From positions 41,032-105,031 of the forward strand of contig QFQY01000029.1 of NCBI GenBank assembly GCA_003248805.1: a stretch of 64,000 nt of DNA, written 5' to 3'. Positions within the stretch are counted from its first letter, which is position 1. Every line of letters begins with the position of its first letter. The position numbers and the translations under genes are program-made. Source of the stretch: Chelatococcus sp. (GTDB lineage: Bacteria; Pseudomonadota; Alphaproteobacteria; Rhizobiales; Beijerinckiaceae). The notes under the pieces are model-generated. The model had not been told where the DNA came from, ran no database searches, and worked only from the letters and a program-made list of their open reading frames with translations. Below, piece after piece: positions 8,445 through 17,662 of the stretch.

Positions 8445-9359
8445 ATGATCATCCGCCAGCTCGTCTATCTCGACGCGCTCGCCCGCGAGCGGCATTTCCG
8501 GCGCGCCGCCGAGGCCTGCCACGTCTCGCAGCCGACGCTGTCCGCGGCTATCGCCCAGCTCGAGGACGAACTCGGCGTGCTGATCGTCGAGCGGGGACGC
8601 CGCTACCAGGGCCTGACCAAGGAGGGCGAAGCCGTCCTCGCCCATGCCCGCAGGATCCTCGCCGAATCCGAGCTGATGAAGGAATCCATCGCCGAGCTGC
8701 GGGAGGGAATCAGCGGCCGCATCAGGCTGGGCGCGATTCCGACCGCGCTGCCGATGGTGGCGCACCTCACCTCGCCGTTCTCGGAGCGCTATCCGCAGGT
8801 CTCGCTGACCGTGCTCTCGCTCACCTCGGACGAGATCCAGACGCGAATCGACAATTTCGAGCTTGATGTCGGCCTGACCTATCTCGACACCGAGCCGCTG
8901 GAGCGCATCGTCTCCAAGCCGATCTACCAGGAAGCCTATGTGCTGCTGACGCGGGAAGACGGCCCGCTCGGCGAACGGGACAGCATCTCCTGGTCCGAGG
9001 CCGCCGAACTCAAGCTCTGCCTGCTGACGAGCGACATGCAGAACCGGCGCATCATTGACGGCATCTTCCGCTCGGTCGGAGCCTCGCCGCGCCCCGCGAT
9101 CGAGACCAACTCCATCTTCAACCTCTGCTCCCATGCCGGCATCCAGGGCGTCGCCAGCATCGTCTCGCTGCAACTGCTCGAGTTCTTCGGCGTGCCGCTC
9201 GGCACCAAGGCCCTGCCGCTCGTGGACCCCGACGCACGGCGCACGATCGGCCTCATCGTCGCCGACAGACAGCCGCTCGCGCCCCTGGCGCGCAACCTGA
9301 TGATGATGTCGCGCGCCATCTCCGACGCCGGCCTGCCGCGCCGCCCGATCATCCGATAG
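8445..9359 (+). CDS. LysR-type regulator of the formate dehydrogenase operon
   Basis: Predicted 304-residue LysR-family transcription factor. The N-terminal winged helix-turn-helix (FRRAAEACHVSQPTLSAAIA, about residues 18-38) and linker helix are followed by a two-lobed effector domain (RIRLGAIPTALPMVA, LELDVGLTYL). It is encoded on the same strand directly upstream of fdsG, which points to a role as local regulator, probably responding to formate or a related signal (inference). Three ATAG-N7-CTAT/G boxes begin at its own stop codon and extend to fdsG; these are plausible binding sites. The start codon is ATG 8445; longer in-frame starts lack a conserved sequence. Confidence 0.9.
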   Translation: MIIRQLVYLDALARERHFRRAAEACHVSQPTLSAAIAQLEDELGVLIVERGRRYQGLTKEGEAVLAHARRILAESELMKESIAELREGISGRIRLGAIPTALPMVAHLTSPFSERYPQVSLTVLSLTSDEIQTRIDNFELDVGLTYLDTEPLERIVSKPIYQEAYVLLTREDGPLGERDSISWSEAAELKLCLLTSDMQNRRIIDGIFRSVGASPRPAIETNSIFNLCSHAGIQGVASIVSLQLLEFFGVPLGTKALPLVDPDARRTIGLIVADRQPLAPLARNLMMMSRAISDAGLPRRPIIR

Positions 9360-9370
9360 GCTTTGCCTAG
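9356..9370. promoter_or_regulatory. Candidate LysR-type box 1 (ATAG-N7-CTAG)
   Basis: ATAGGCTTTGCCTAG overlaps the TAG stop codon of the LysR gene. It matches the other two boxes in half-sites and 7-nt spacing, with one changed base in the right half-site. Confidence 0.45.
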
Positions 9371-9390
9371 GCCCCGCGACCGGCCACGAG

Positions 9391-9405
9391 ATAGCTCTAG
9401 CCTAT
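9391..9405. promoter_or_regulatory. Candidate LysR-type box 2 (ATAG-N7-CTAT)
   Basis: ATAGCTCTAGCCTAT has perfect inverted half-sites with the T-N11-A layout of LysR-family operators. It lies 35 bp downstream of box 1. Confidence 0.5.
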
Positions 9406-9491
9406 GGATTGGCGGAGCATCGCGGATGACGCAGCGCAAAAAATCGGAAAGCACCGCACGGGCGGCCGCTTCGCGCGTCGCCGAAGGGCTC

Positions 9492-9516
9492 AATTGATAG
9501 TTTTTGACTATCAATT
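9492..9516. promoter_or_regulatory. Candidate LysR-type box 3 within a 10-bp inverted repeat
   Basis: AATTGATAGT and ACTATCAATT form a perfect 10-bp inverted repeat around TTTTG, with the core ATAG-N7-CTAT at 9497-9511. It is AT-rich in an otherwise GC-rich region and lies about 90 bp before the fdsG start, a typical place for a LysR activator site. The box is 106 bp from box 2, close to ten helical turns. Confidence 0.6.
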
Positions 9517-9606
9517 ATTCGGAACAAACGATTTGAAATAGCCCCCGGCGGGCCCCACCTTTTCCGGCAGCAGGAAGACGGCGTAGCCGCACCGCACGGA
9601 GGAAAG

Positions 9607-10089
9607 ATGGCAGCCTATCCCGCCTGGGACCCCGACAATGCGCGCGCGATCATCGTGGAGCTTTCTCATCTCGAAGGCGCGGCGCTGCCGATCCTGCACG
9701 CGCTGCAGGATGCGTTCGGGCATATCGATCCGCAGGCAGTCCCGCTGATCGCCGAGGCGCTGAACCTCTCGCGCGCCGAGGTTCACGGCACCATCTCCTT
9801 CTATCACGAGTTTCGGACCTCCCCGCCCGCCCGCCGGATCGTGAAGCTCTGCCGGGCCGAGGCCTGCCAGGCGCTGGGTTGCGAGGAGGTGGTCGAGGCG
9901 CTGTCACGCGAGCATGGGATCGCGGTCGACGGCCATGACGATCCCGACCTCGCGGTCGAGACGGTCTACTGCCTCGGCAACTGCGCGCTGGGCCCTTCAG
10001 CGCTCGTCGATGGCGAGCTTTTCGGCCGGCTCGACGCGGGCGCCGTAGCGGCGCTGTGCGGCAAAGCCGCCGCAGGAAGCCGGCCATGA
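9607..10089 (+). CDS. fdsG: NAD-dependent formate dehydrogenase gamma subunit
   Basis: Predicted 160-residue NuoE-like subunit with a thioredoxin-like fold carrying one [2Fe-2S] cluster. Ligand cysteines are visible at 82 and 87 (KLCRAEACQ) and 122 and 126 (VYCLGNCALGP). In FdsABG enzymes this subunit works with FdsB to pass formate-derived electrons to NAD+. The start is supported by GGAGGAAAG just upstream of ATG 9607. Its stop overlaps the fdsB start as ATGA, so translation is probably coupled. Confidence 0.96.
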   Translation: MAAYPAWDPDNARAIIVELSHLEGAALPILHALQDAFGHIDPQAVPLIAEALNLSRAEVHGTISFYHEFRTSPPARRIVKLCRAEACQALGCEEVVEALSREHGIAVDGHDDPDLAVETVYCLGNCALGPSALVDGELFGRLDAGAVAALCGKAAAGSRP

Positions 10090-11669
10090 GCGCGCCCTCC
10101 TCCATCAGGGTCGCCACCACCAGGGTCTTCGTCCCGATCGACGCCGCGGCGCTGTCGGTCGGCGCCGAGGCGGTGGCGCGCGCCGTGCAGCGCGAGGCCG
10201 AGGCGCGGGGTCTGTCCGTCGAGATCGTCCGCAACGGCTCGCGCGGCATGCTCTGGCTCGAACCGCTGGTCGAGGTCGAGACGGCCGAGGGGCGCATCGG
10301 CTACGGGCCGGTGACGGCGGCCGAGGTGCCGGGCCTGTTCGACGCCGGCTTCCTCGCGGGCGCGGCCCATGCGCGGCGGCTCGGCCCGGTCGAGGATATG
10401 GACTGGATGAAGCGCCAGCAGCGCCTGACCTTCGTGCGCGTCGGGGTGATCGACCCCCTGTCCCTGTCCGACTACCGCGCCCATGGCGGGCTGGCAGGGC
10501 TCCACAAGGCGCTGGCGATGACCGGCGCGGAGATCGTCGAGGCGGTGCGCGCATCGGGCCTGCGCGGACGCGGCGGCGCCGGCTTTCCCACCGGCATCAA
10601 GTGGAAGACGGTCCATGACGCGCGGGCGGAGCAGAAATACATCGTCTGCAATGCCGACGAGGGCGACAGCGGCACCTTCGCCGACCGCATGCTGTTCGAG
10701 GGCGATCCCTACCTCACGATCGAGGGGATGGCGATCGCCGGCGTCGCGGTGGGCGCCACGCGCGGCTACATCTATCTGCGCTCGGAATATCCGCATGCCT
10801 TCCGCACGATGCGGCGCGCCATCGAGAAGGCGCAGGCCGCGGGGCTTCTCGGCGAGTCGGTGCTCGGATCCGGCCGCCCCTTCCATCTGGAGATCCGCCT
10901 CGGTGCCGGCGCCTATATCTGCGGCGAGGAAACCTCCCTGCTGGAGAGCCTCGAAGGCAAGCGCGCCGTCGTGCGGGCCAAGCCGCCGCTTCCGGCGCTG
11001 CAGGGGCTCTTCGGCAGGCCGACGGTCGTCAACAACGTGCTCTCCTTCGCCGCGATCCCGTGGATCCTGGCGCATGGCCCGCAGGCCTATGCGGATTTCG
11101 GCATGGGTCGCTCGCGCGGCACGCTGCCGGTGCAGCTCGGCGGCAACGTCAAACGCGGCGGGCTGATCGAGCTCGCCTTCGGCATTTCGCTCCGCGAGAT
11201 CATCGAGGACATGGGCGGCGGCACGCTCTCTGGCCGGCCGATCCGCGCCGTGCAGGTCGGCGGGCCGCTCGGCGCCTATCTGACGGCCGGCCAGCTCGAC
11301 GTGCAGATGGACTACGAGGCGCTCGCGGCGATCCGCGCCATGCTCGGCCATGGCGGCATCGTCGTCTTCGACGACAGCGTCGACATGGCGCGGCAGGCAC
11401 GCTTCGCCTTCGCATTCTGCGCCAAGGAGAGCTGCGGCAAGTGCACGCCCTGCCGCATCGGCGCGACGCGCGGCGTCGAGGTGATGGACCGCATCCTCGC
11501 GGGCACCGAGGCGCCCCGGAACATCGCCGTGCTGCGCGACCTGTCCAAGCTGATGGCCGACGCCTCGCTCTGCGCCATGGGCGGGCTGACGCCCAACCCC
11601 GTGCTGAGCGCGCTGAACCATTTTCCCGAGGATTTCGACCGTCCCCCGCTGCCCTTGGCGGCGGAGTGA
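10086..11669 (+). CDS. fdsB: NAD-dependent formate dehydrogenase beta subunit
   Basis: Predicted 527-residue NuoF-like diaphorase subunit. An N-terminal thioredoxin-like domain of about 120 residues precedes the FMN/NADH domain (SGLRGRGGAGFPTGIKWK, CNADEGDSGTFADR, GAGAYICGEETSLLESLEG), an SLBB-like segment and the C-terminal [4Fe-4S] domain with cysteines at 450, 453, 456 (ESCGKCTPCRIG) and 496 (SLCAMGG). It reduces NAD+ with electrons from FdsA via FMN. It overlaps fdsG by 4 nt and is followed 14 nt later by fdsA. Confidence 0.97.
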   Translation: MSAPSSIRVATTRVFVPIDAAALSVGAEAVARAVQREAEARGLSVEIVRNGSRGMLWLEPLVEVETAEGRIGYGPVTAAEVPGLFDAGFLAGAAHARRLGPVEDMDWMKRQQRLTFVRVGVIDPLSLSDYRAHGGLAGLHKALAMTGAEIVEAVRASGLRGRGGAGFPTGIKWKTVHDARAEQKYIVCNADEGDSGTFADRMLFEGDPYLTIEGMAIAGVAVGATRGYIYLRSEYPHAFRTMRRAIEKAQAAGLLGESVLGSGRPFHLEIRLGAGAYICGEETSLLESLEGKRAVVRAKPPLPALQGLFGRPTVVNNVLSFAAIPWILAHGPQAYADFGMGRSRGTLPVQLGGNVKRGGLIELAFGISLREIIEDMGGGTLSGRPIRAVQVGGPLGAYLTAGQLDVQMDYEALAAIRAMLGHGGIVVFDDSVDMARQARFAFAFCAKESCGKCTPCRIGATRGVEVMDRILAGTEAPRNIAVLRDLSKLMADASLCAMGGLTPNPVLSALNHFPEDFDRPPLPLAAE

Positions 11670-11682
11670 GGAGGCCTGAACC

Positions 11683-14565
11683 ATGAGCCTGATCAAGGAG
11701 ATCGACTTCGGCACGCCGATCCGCGTCGCGGACAAGACCGTCACGCTGACGATCGACGGCCAGAGCGTCACCGTGCCGGCCGGCACCTCGGTGATGGCCG
11801 CCGCCATGAGCCTGGGAACCAGGATTCCGAAGCTCTGCGCCACCGATTCCCTGGAGCCCTTCGGCTCGTGCCGCCTCTGCCTCGTCGAGATCGAGGGGCG
11901 ACGCGGCACGCCCGCCTCCTGCACCACGCCGGCCGAGGACGGCATGGTGGTGCGGACCCAGTCGGAGAACCTGTCGTCCTTACGCAAGGGCGTGATGGAG
12001 CTCTATATCTCCGACCACCCGCTCGACTGCCTGACCTGCTCGGCCAATGGCGATTGCGAATTGCAGGACATGGCCGGGGCGGTGGGCCTGCGCGAGGTGC
12101 GCTACGGCTACGAGGGCGAGAACCACGTCTTCGCCAAGGGCAGCGACGGGCTCGCCAACGAGAACTGGCTGCCGAAGGACACCTCCAACCCCTATTTCAC
12201 CTACGACCCGTCGAAATGCATCGTCTGTAATCGCTGCGTGCGGGCCTGCGAGGAGGTGCAGGGCACCTTCGCGCTGACGATCACGGGGCGCGGCTTCGAC
12301 TCGCGCGTGGCGGCGGGTCCGACCGACTTCCTCGGCTCGGAATGCGTCTCCTGCGGCGCCTGCGTGCAGGCCTGCCCGACCGCGACGCTGATCGAGAACA
12401 AGGTGATCGAGCACGGCCAGCCCGAGCATTCCAAGGTGACCACCTGTGCCTATTGCGGCGTCGGCTGCTCGTTCAAGGCGGAGATGCAGGGCGACCGCGT
12501 GATCCGCATGGTGCCCTACAAGGACGGCCAGGCGAATGAGGGCCATTCCTGCGTGAAGGGCCGTTTCGCCTGGGGCTACGCCACCCACAAGGACCGGATC
12601 ACCAGCCCGATGATCCGTGAGAGGATCACCGATCCCTGGCGCGAGGTCTCGTGGGACGAGGCCATTTCCTACGCGGCTTCCGAGTTCAAGCGCATCCAGG
12701 CCCAATACGGACGCGAGTCGGTGGGCGCGATCACCTCGTCGCGCTGCACCAACGAGGAGGTCTTCCTCGTCCAGAAACTGGTGCGCGCCGCCTTCCGCAA
12801 CAACAATGTCGATACCTGCGCGCGCGTCTGCCACTCGCCTACGGGTTACGGCCTCAAGACCACGCTCGGCACCTCGGCCGGCACGCAGGACTTCAAGTCG
12901 GTCGCCAAGGCCGACGTCGTGCTCGTCATCGGCGCCAATCCCACAGACGGCCACCCGGTCTTCGCCTCGCGGATGAAGAAGCGCCTGCGCCAGGGCGCGC
13001 GGCTGATCGTGGCCGATCCGCGCCGGATCGACCTGGTGAAGTCGCCGCATATCAAGGCCGACCACCATCTCCAGCTGAAGCCGGGCACCAATGTCGCGCT
13101 GGTCAACGCGCTCGCCCATGTCGTCGTCACCGAGGGGCTGATCGACGAGGCCTATGTGCGCGAGCGCTGCGACCTCGGCGATTTCGAGTCATGGGCCCGC
13201 TTCATCGCCCGCGAGGAGAACTCGCCGGAGGCGAGCGAGCAGTTCACCGGCGTCCCGGCCGCCGAGGTGCGGGCGGCGGCGCGGCTCTACGCCACCGGCG
13301 GCAACGGCGCGATCTATTACGGCCTCGGCGTCACCGAGCACAGCCAGGGCTCGACCACCGTGATGGCGATGGCCAACCTCGCCATGGCGACCGGCAATAT
13401 CGGGCGCGAGGGTGTCGGCATCAATCCGCTGCGCGGGCAGAACAATGTCCAGGGCTCCTGCGACATGGGCTCCTTCCCGCACGAATTCTCCGGATACCGT
13501 CACGTCTCGGACGATTCGACGCGGCAGGTCTTCGAGATGATGTGGGGCGTGCCGCTCGACTCCGAGCAGGGGCTGCGCATTCCCAACATGCTGGACGAGG
13601 CGGTCGGCGGGCGCTTCAAGGGGCTCTACGTCCAGGGCGAGGACATCGCCCAGTCCGATCCGGACACCCAGCATGTGACGGCCGGGCTCGCAGCGATGGA
13701 ATGCGTCGTCATCCAGGACCTGTTCCTGAACGAGACGGCGAAATACGCCCATGTCTTCCTGCCGGGCTCCTCCTTCCTGGAGAAGGACGGGACCTTCACC
13801 AATGCCGAGCGCCGCATCAACCGCGTGCGGCAGGTCATGGCGCCGCTCTCCGGCAAGTCGGAATGGCAGGTGACGAGCGAGCTCTCGCGGGCGCTGGGCT
13901 ACGACATGGCCTATGCCCACCCCAGCGAGATCATGGACGAGATCGCGCGGCTGACGCCGAGCTTCGCCGGAGTGAGCTACGACAGGCTCGAGAAGCTCGG
14001 CTCCGTGCAATGGCCCTGCAACGAGAAGGCGCCGACCGGCACCCCGCTGATGCATGTCGACCGCTTCGTGCGCGGCAAGGGCAAGTTCATGATCACCGAG
14101 TTCGTGCCGACCGAGGAACGGACCGGGCCGCGCTTCCCGCTGTTGCTCACGACGGGGCGCATCCTCTCGCAATACAATGTCGGCGCGCAGACGCGCCGCA
14201 CCGCCAACACGGCCTGGCATGACGAGGACGTGCTGGAGATCCATCCCTTCGACGCCGAGAGCCGGGGCATCCGCGACGGCGACCTCGTGGCGCTCGCCAG
14301 CCGCTCCGGCGACATCGCGCTCAAAGCGGAGATTTCCGAGCGCGTGCAACCCGGCGTCGTCTATACGACCTTCCACCACGCCGAGACGGGCGCCAACGTC
14401 ATCACCACCGACTATTCGGACTGGGCCACCAACTGCCCCGAATACAAGGTGACGGCGGTCGAGGTCAGGCGCACCAACCGCTACTCGTCCTGGCAGGAAC
14501 GGAACAAGGAAGAAGACGTGACCTTGAGGCGAATTGCGGAGCGGCTGCCCGATGCCGCCGAATAG
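11683..14565 (+). CDS. fdsA: NAD-dependent formate dehydrogenase alpha (molybdenum) subunit
   Basis: Predicted 960-residue catalytic subunit oxidising formate to CO2 at a molybdenum bis-MGD centre. The N-terminal NuoG-like part holds a [2Fe-2S] site (Cys52, 63, 66, 80), a His-Cys3 [4Fe-4S] site (His112, Cys116, 119, 125), two ferredoxin-type [4Fe-4S] sites (Cys179, 182, 185, 189 and 221, 224, 227, 231) and the MopB-proximal cluster (Cys255, 258, 262, 290). The active-site cysteine is Cys383 in DTCARVCHSPT, with the catalytic His next to it, so this is a Cys rather than selenocysteine enzyme. The C-terminal domain (LLTTGRILSQYNVGAQTRR) binds the pterin. GAGGCC before ATG 11683 is a weak but plausible RBS. 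Confidence 0.97.
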   Translation: MSLIKEIDFGTPIRVADKTVTLTIDGQSVTVPAGTSVMAAAMSLGTRIPKLCATDSLEPFGSCRLCLVEIEGRRGTPASCTTPAEDGMVVRTQSENLSSLRKGVMELYISDHPLDCLTCSANGDCELQDMAGAVGLREVRYGYEGENHVFAKGSDGLANENWLPKDTSNPYFTYDPSKCIVCNRCVRACEEVQGTFALTITGRGFDSRVAAGPTDFLGSECVSCGACVQACPTATLIENKVIEHGQPEHSKVTTCAYCGVGCSFKAEMQGDRVIRMVPYKDGQANEGHSCVKGRFAWGYATHKDRITSPMIRERITDPWREVSWDEAISYAASEFKRIQAQYGRESVGAITSSRCTNEEVFLVQKLVRAAFRNNNVDTCARVCHSPTGYGLKTTLGTSAGTQDFKSVAKADVVLVIGANPTDGHPVFASRMKKRLRQGARLIVADPRRIDLVKSPHIKADHHLQLKPGTNVALVNALAHVVVTEGLIDEAYVRERCDLGDFESWARFIAREENSPEASEQFTGVPAAEVRAAARLYATGGNGAIYYGLGVTEHSQGSTTVMAMANLAMATGNIGREGVGINPLRGQNNVQGSCDMGSFPHEFSGYRHVSDDSTRQVFEMMWGVPLDSEQGLRIPNMLDEAVGGRFKGLYVQGEDIAQSDPDTQHVTAGLAAMECVVIQDLFLNETAKYAHVFLPGSSFLEKDGTFTNAERRINRVRQVMAPLSGKSEWQVTSELSRALGYDMAYAHPSEIMDEIARLTPSFAGVSYDRLEKLGSVQWPCNEKAPTGTPLMHVDRFVRGKGKFMITEFVPTEERTGPRFPLLLTTGRILSQYNVGAQTRRTANTAWHDEDVLEIHPFDAESRGIRDGDLVALASRSGDIALKAEISERVQPGVVYTTFHHAETGANVITTDYSDWATNCPEYKVTAVEVRRTNRYSSWQERNKEEDVTLRRIAERLPDAAE

Positions 14566-15391
14566 CCCTCCCCCGCAGCCGCCGGCATCCCTCGTCATCC
14601 AGGCCGAGACGGTTCGGTACGGGCGCGAGCGGGAGGCGCAGCGTCCCGTCGAGGTCGCCGTCGAGGCGCCGGTCAATATCGTCTACGGCAACATGCCCTA
14701 TGCCGTGATGATGGCGACGCCGACCGATCTGGAGGACTTCGTCACCGGCTTCAGCCTGACCGAGGGCATCGTGCGCGGCGTCGACGAGGTTCGCGGCATC
14801 GCCGTCGAACCGAAGCCGGAAGGCATCGTCGTGACGGTCGATCTCGCGCCCGGCCGGTTCCGCGAGCATCTGGCGCGGCGGCGCAACCTCTCGGGCCGAA
14901 CCGCCTGCGGGCTTTGCGGCGTCGAGACCATCGAGGAGATTCCGCAGGCGGAGGCCGGCACGCGCCGCGCCCGCGCGATCCCGGCAGCGGCGATCGAGGT
15001 GGCACTCGGGGCGCTCGATCGCCACCAGCCCCTCAACCGCCTGACCCGCGCGGTCCATGCCGCCGCATGGTGCGCCCCGGACGGAACGATCCTCGCCGCG
15101 CGCGAGGATGTCGGCCGGCACAACGCGCTCGACAAGCTGATCGGCGCGCGGCTGCGCGCCGGCGGCGATGCGGCCGAGGGCTTCGTGCTGGTCACGAGCC
15201 GCGCCTCCTTCGAGATGGTCGAGAAGACCGCGATCTTCGGCGCCGGCACGCTGGTCGCGATCTCGGCGCCGACCTCGCTCGCCATCGAGCGGGCGACGCA
15301 TCTCGGCCTGACGCTCGCGGCCATCGCGCGGGGCGACGGCTGCGTGGTCTTCGCCGGCGCGCTCGCGGCCGAGCTGGAGACGCAACGATGA
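14552..15391 (+). CDS. fdhD: Formate dehydrogenase sulfurtransferase FdhD (FdsC)
   Basis: Predicted 279-residue FdhD-family chaperone. It transfers sulfur from a cysteine desulfurase to the molybdenum cofactor and is needed for active formate dehydrogenase; in fds operons it is called FdsC. The essential CGLC loop is at residues 119-122 (RTACGLCGVE). The cofactor-binding core is seen in VYGNMPYAVMMATPTDLEDFVTGFSL and the later REDVGRHNALDKLIG. The ATG at 14552 overlaps the end of fdsA by 14 nt; an upstream TTG at 14534 is less likely. Confidence 0.95.
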   Translation: MPPNSPPPQPPASLVIQAETVRYGREREAQRPVEVAVEAPVNIVYGNMPYAVMMATPTDLEDFVTGFSLTEGIVRGVDEVRGIAVEPKPEGIVVTVDLAPGRFREHLARRRNLSGRTACGLCGVETIEEIPQAEAGTRRARAIPAAAIEVALGALDRHQPLNRLTRAVHAAAWCAPDGTILAAREDVGRHNALDKLIGARLRAGGDAAEGFVLVTSRASFEMVEKTAIFGAGTLVAISAPTSLAIERATHLGLTLAAIARGDGCVVFAGALAAELETQR

Positions 15392-15663
15392 CGCCCCCTG
15401 CCACCTCCGACCAGCCAGCGGCAGCGACCTCCCACAACGCGGAGCACGCGGCCAAGCTCAAGCGCATGGCGACCGGGATCGCCGCGTTCTTCAAGGCCTA
15501 TCCCGACGATCAGGCGGCCGCCTCGATCGCCGACCACATCAACCAGTTCTGGAATCGGCGCATGAGGGAGGACTTTCTCGCCACCTTCGGCGCGGCTCCG
15601 GAGACCCTCCCGCCCCTCGTGCGGCGCGCTCTGCCGCTCATCCACAGGGGGCGCGAGAGCTAG
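15388..15663 (+). CDS. fdsD: Formate dehydrogenase delta subunit
   Basis: Predicted 91-residue FdsD. The family signature is clear in LKRMATGIAAFFKAYPDDQAAASIADHINQFWNRRMREDFLA. FdsD is the small last gene of fds operons and is thought to help maturation or stability of the enzyme rather than catalysis. Its ATG overlaps the fdhD stop (ATGA at 15388-15391). Confidence 0.93.
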   Translation: MTPPATSDQPAAATSHNAEHAAKLKRMATGIAAFFKAYPDDQAAASIADHINQFWNRRMREDFLATFGAAPETLPPLVRRALPLIHRGRES

Positions 15664-15890
15664 CGCATCGGCCGGATACGACACCGACCGATGACCTAGC
15701 CGACATAGTCGCGGCCTGTCGCATCGGACCGTAACGGGCGTTCGATCCGGTGCGACGACGGACGTCCAGAGTCAACGTTCCCGCATCGTTTCGCGGGCAC
15801 GGCGATCAGGGCGGGGCAGCGCAGCACGGCCAGCAACGTGCCGGGATCAACCCGGCCCGAACGGCGAAGCTTTGGGGAAAGGAACAGGAC

Positions 15891-17549
15891 ATGAGCGTCG
15901 CGCAGGACATCGGGCAGATCGGAGGCGCTCCAGGGCTGCTGGACCGCGAACGGATCGTCGCCAAGGCTGGCTTCAACCGATGGCTCGTGCCGCCGGCCGC
16001 CCTGTGCATCCATCTCTGTATCGGCATGGCTTATGGCTTTTCCGTGTTCTGGCTGCCGCTGAGCCAAGCCATCGGCATCAGCAAGCCCGTCGCCTGCCCC
16101 GCCGATGTCGGGCTCATCGGCTCCCTCTTCACCACGACCTGCGACTGGAAGGTCGCCGATCTCGGCTGGATGTACACGCTGTTCTTCGTACTGCTCGGCT
16201 CCTCCGCCGCGATCTGGGGCGGCTGGCTCGAACGGGTCGGACCGCGCCGCGCCGCCTTCGTCTCGGCGCTGTGCTGGTGCGGCGGCCTGCTGATCTCGGC
16301 CTTCGGCGTCTACACGCATCAGCTCTGGATGCTCTGGCTCGGCTCGGGCGTCATCGGCGGCATCGGGCTCGGGCTGGGCTACATCTCGCCGGTCTCGACG
16401 CTGGTGAAATGGTTCCCCGACCGCCGCGGCATGGCGACGGGCATGGCGATCATGGGCTTCGGCGGCGGCGCCATGATCGGTTCGCCGCTCGCCGACATCC
16501 TGATGAACTACTTCAAGACGCCGACCTCCGTCGGCGTCTGGCAGACCTTCGTCGTCATGGCCGGCATCTATTTCGTCTTCATGATGGCCGGCGCCTTCGG
16601 CTATCGCATACCGCCGGCCGGCTGGCGCCCCGAGGGCTGGACGCCGCCCGCGACCCAGAACGCGATGATCACCTCCGGCCACGTCCATCTCAGGGACGCG
16701 CACAAGACGCCGCAGTTCTGGCTGATCTGGGCCGTGCTCTGCCTCAACGTCTCGGCCGGCATCGGCGTGCTCGGCATGGCCTCGCCGATGCTCCAGGAGA
16801 TCTTCGCCGGAAAGCTGATCGGCAAGCCCGACCTCGGCTTCGCCGCGCTCGACGCCGACCAGAAGCGCCAGATCGCCACGATCGCGGCGGCTTTCGTCGG
16901 CCTGCTCTCGCTGTTCAACATCGCCGGCCGGTTCTTCTGGGCGTCGCTGTCGGACAAGCTCGGCCGCAAGCTGACCTATGCGACGTTCTTCGGACTCGGG
17001 ATCGCGCTCTACGGGCTATCGCCCTGGGCCGCGAGCATCGGCTCGCTGGCGCTGTTCGTGGCCTTCTTCTGCATCATCCTGTCGATGTATGGCGGCGGCT
17101 TCGCGACGGTTCCGGCCTATCTCGCCGACATGTTCGGCACGCAGTTCGTCGGCGCCATCCACGGCCGGCTGCTCACCGCCTGGTCGACGGCAGGCATCGT
17201 CGGCCCCGTCGTGGTGAACTATATCCGCGAGGCGCAGATCAATGCCGGCGTGCCCCGCGCGCAGGTCTATGACCGCACCATGTACATCCTGGCCGGCATG
17301 CTGGTGCTCGGCTTCATCGCCAACCTGCTGGTGCGGCCCGTTGCGGCCAAGTGGTTCATGAAGGATGCCGAGGTGGCCGCGCTCCAGGCCAAGACCGCGA
17401 GCGCCAACGCCACCGTACATTACGGTTCCTACGGCATCGGCAAGGGCGGGTTCAACGGCCCTGCCCTGCTCGCCTGGGCGGTGGTCGGCATTCCGCTGGC
17501 CTGGGGCGTCTGGATCACCCTGTCGAAGTCGCTCGCGCTGTTCCGCTGA
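15891..17549 (+). CDS. OFA-family MFS transporter (oxalate/formate antiporter type)
   Basis: Predicted 552-residue, 12-helix inner-membrane protein of the major facilitator oxalate/formate antiporter family. Family features are the long first helix (CIHLCIGMAYGFSVFWLPLS), ISPVSTLVKWFPDRRGMATGMAIMGFGGGA and NIAGRFFWASLSDKLGRK. A C-terminal extension contains an extra hydrophobic segment (LLAWAVVGIPLAWGVWITLS). Its position 227 bp after fdsD suggests transport of formate or of a compound metabolised to it; the substrate is inferred from location and family. GGGGAAAGGA precedes ATG 15891. Confidence 0.88.
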   Translation: MSVAQDIGQIGGAPGLLDRERIVAKAGFNRWLVPPAALCIHLCIGMAYGFSVFWLPLSQAIGISKPVACPADVGLIGSLFTTTCDWKVADLGWMYTLFFVLLGSSAAIWGGWLERVGPRRAAFVSALCWCGGLLISAFGVYTHQLWMLWLGSGVIGGIGLGLGYISPVSTLVKWFPDRRGMATGMAIMGFGGGAMIGSPLADILMNYFKTPTSVGVWQTFVVMAGIYFVFMMAGAFGYRIPPAGWRPEGWTPPATQNAMITSGHVHLRDAHKTPQFWLIWAVLCLNVSAGIGVLGMASPMLQEIFAGKLIGKPDLGFAALDADQKRQIATIAAAFVGLLSLFNIAGRFFWASLSDKLGRKLTYATFFGLGIALYGLSPWAASIGSLALFVAFFCIILSMYGGGFATVPAYLADMFGTQFVGAIHGRLLTAWSTAGIVGPVVVNYIREAQINAGVPRAQVYDRTMYILAGMLVLGFIANLLVRPVAAKWFMKDAEVAALQAKTASANATVHYGSYGIGKGGFNGPALLAWAVVGIPLAWGVWITLSKSLALFR

Positions 17550-17566
17550 TCGACGCCCGTCTCAGG

Positions 17567-17597
17567 GCCCCGCGCAGCATTCGCCGCGCGGGGCTTT
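17567..17597 (+). terminator. Probable intrinsic terminator after the OFA transporter
   Basis: GCCCCGCGC and GCGCGGGGC form a 9-bp GC stem with a 10-nt loop, followed by TTT and then CGG. The stem is strong but the U-tract is short, so efficiency is uncertain. Confidence 0.6.
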
Positions 17598-17662
17598 CGG
17601 CTTTCGCCGTCCGCAGATAGGCAGAGGCGATCCGACCGCCCCGCCCGAGCGTATGCGAAACA

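Noticed and set aside
9391..9511. Firm OxyR regulon assignment for the fds boxes
   Set aside because: The half-sites match OxyR, but only single ATAG-N7-CTAT units with irregular spacing occur and the adjacent LysR protein is the simpler candidate.
13189..14676. Long minus-strand open frame (about 495 codons) opposite fdsA and fdhD
   Set aside because: It is an antisense shadow of GC-rich coding DNA: Arg/Gly/Ala-rich, without motifs, while the plus strand encodes well-known proteins.
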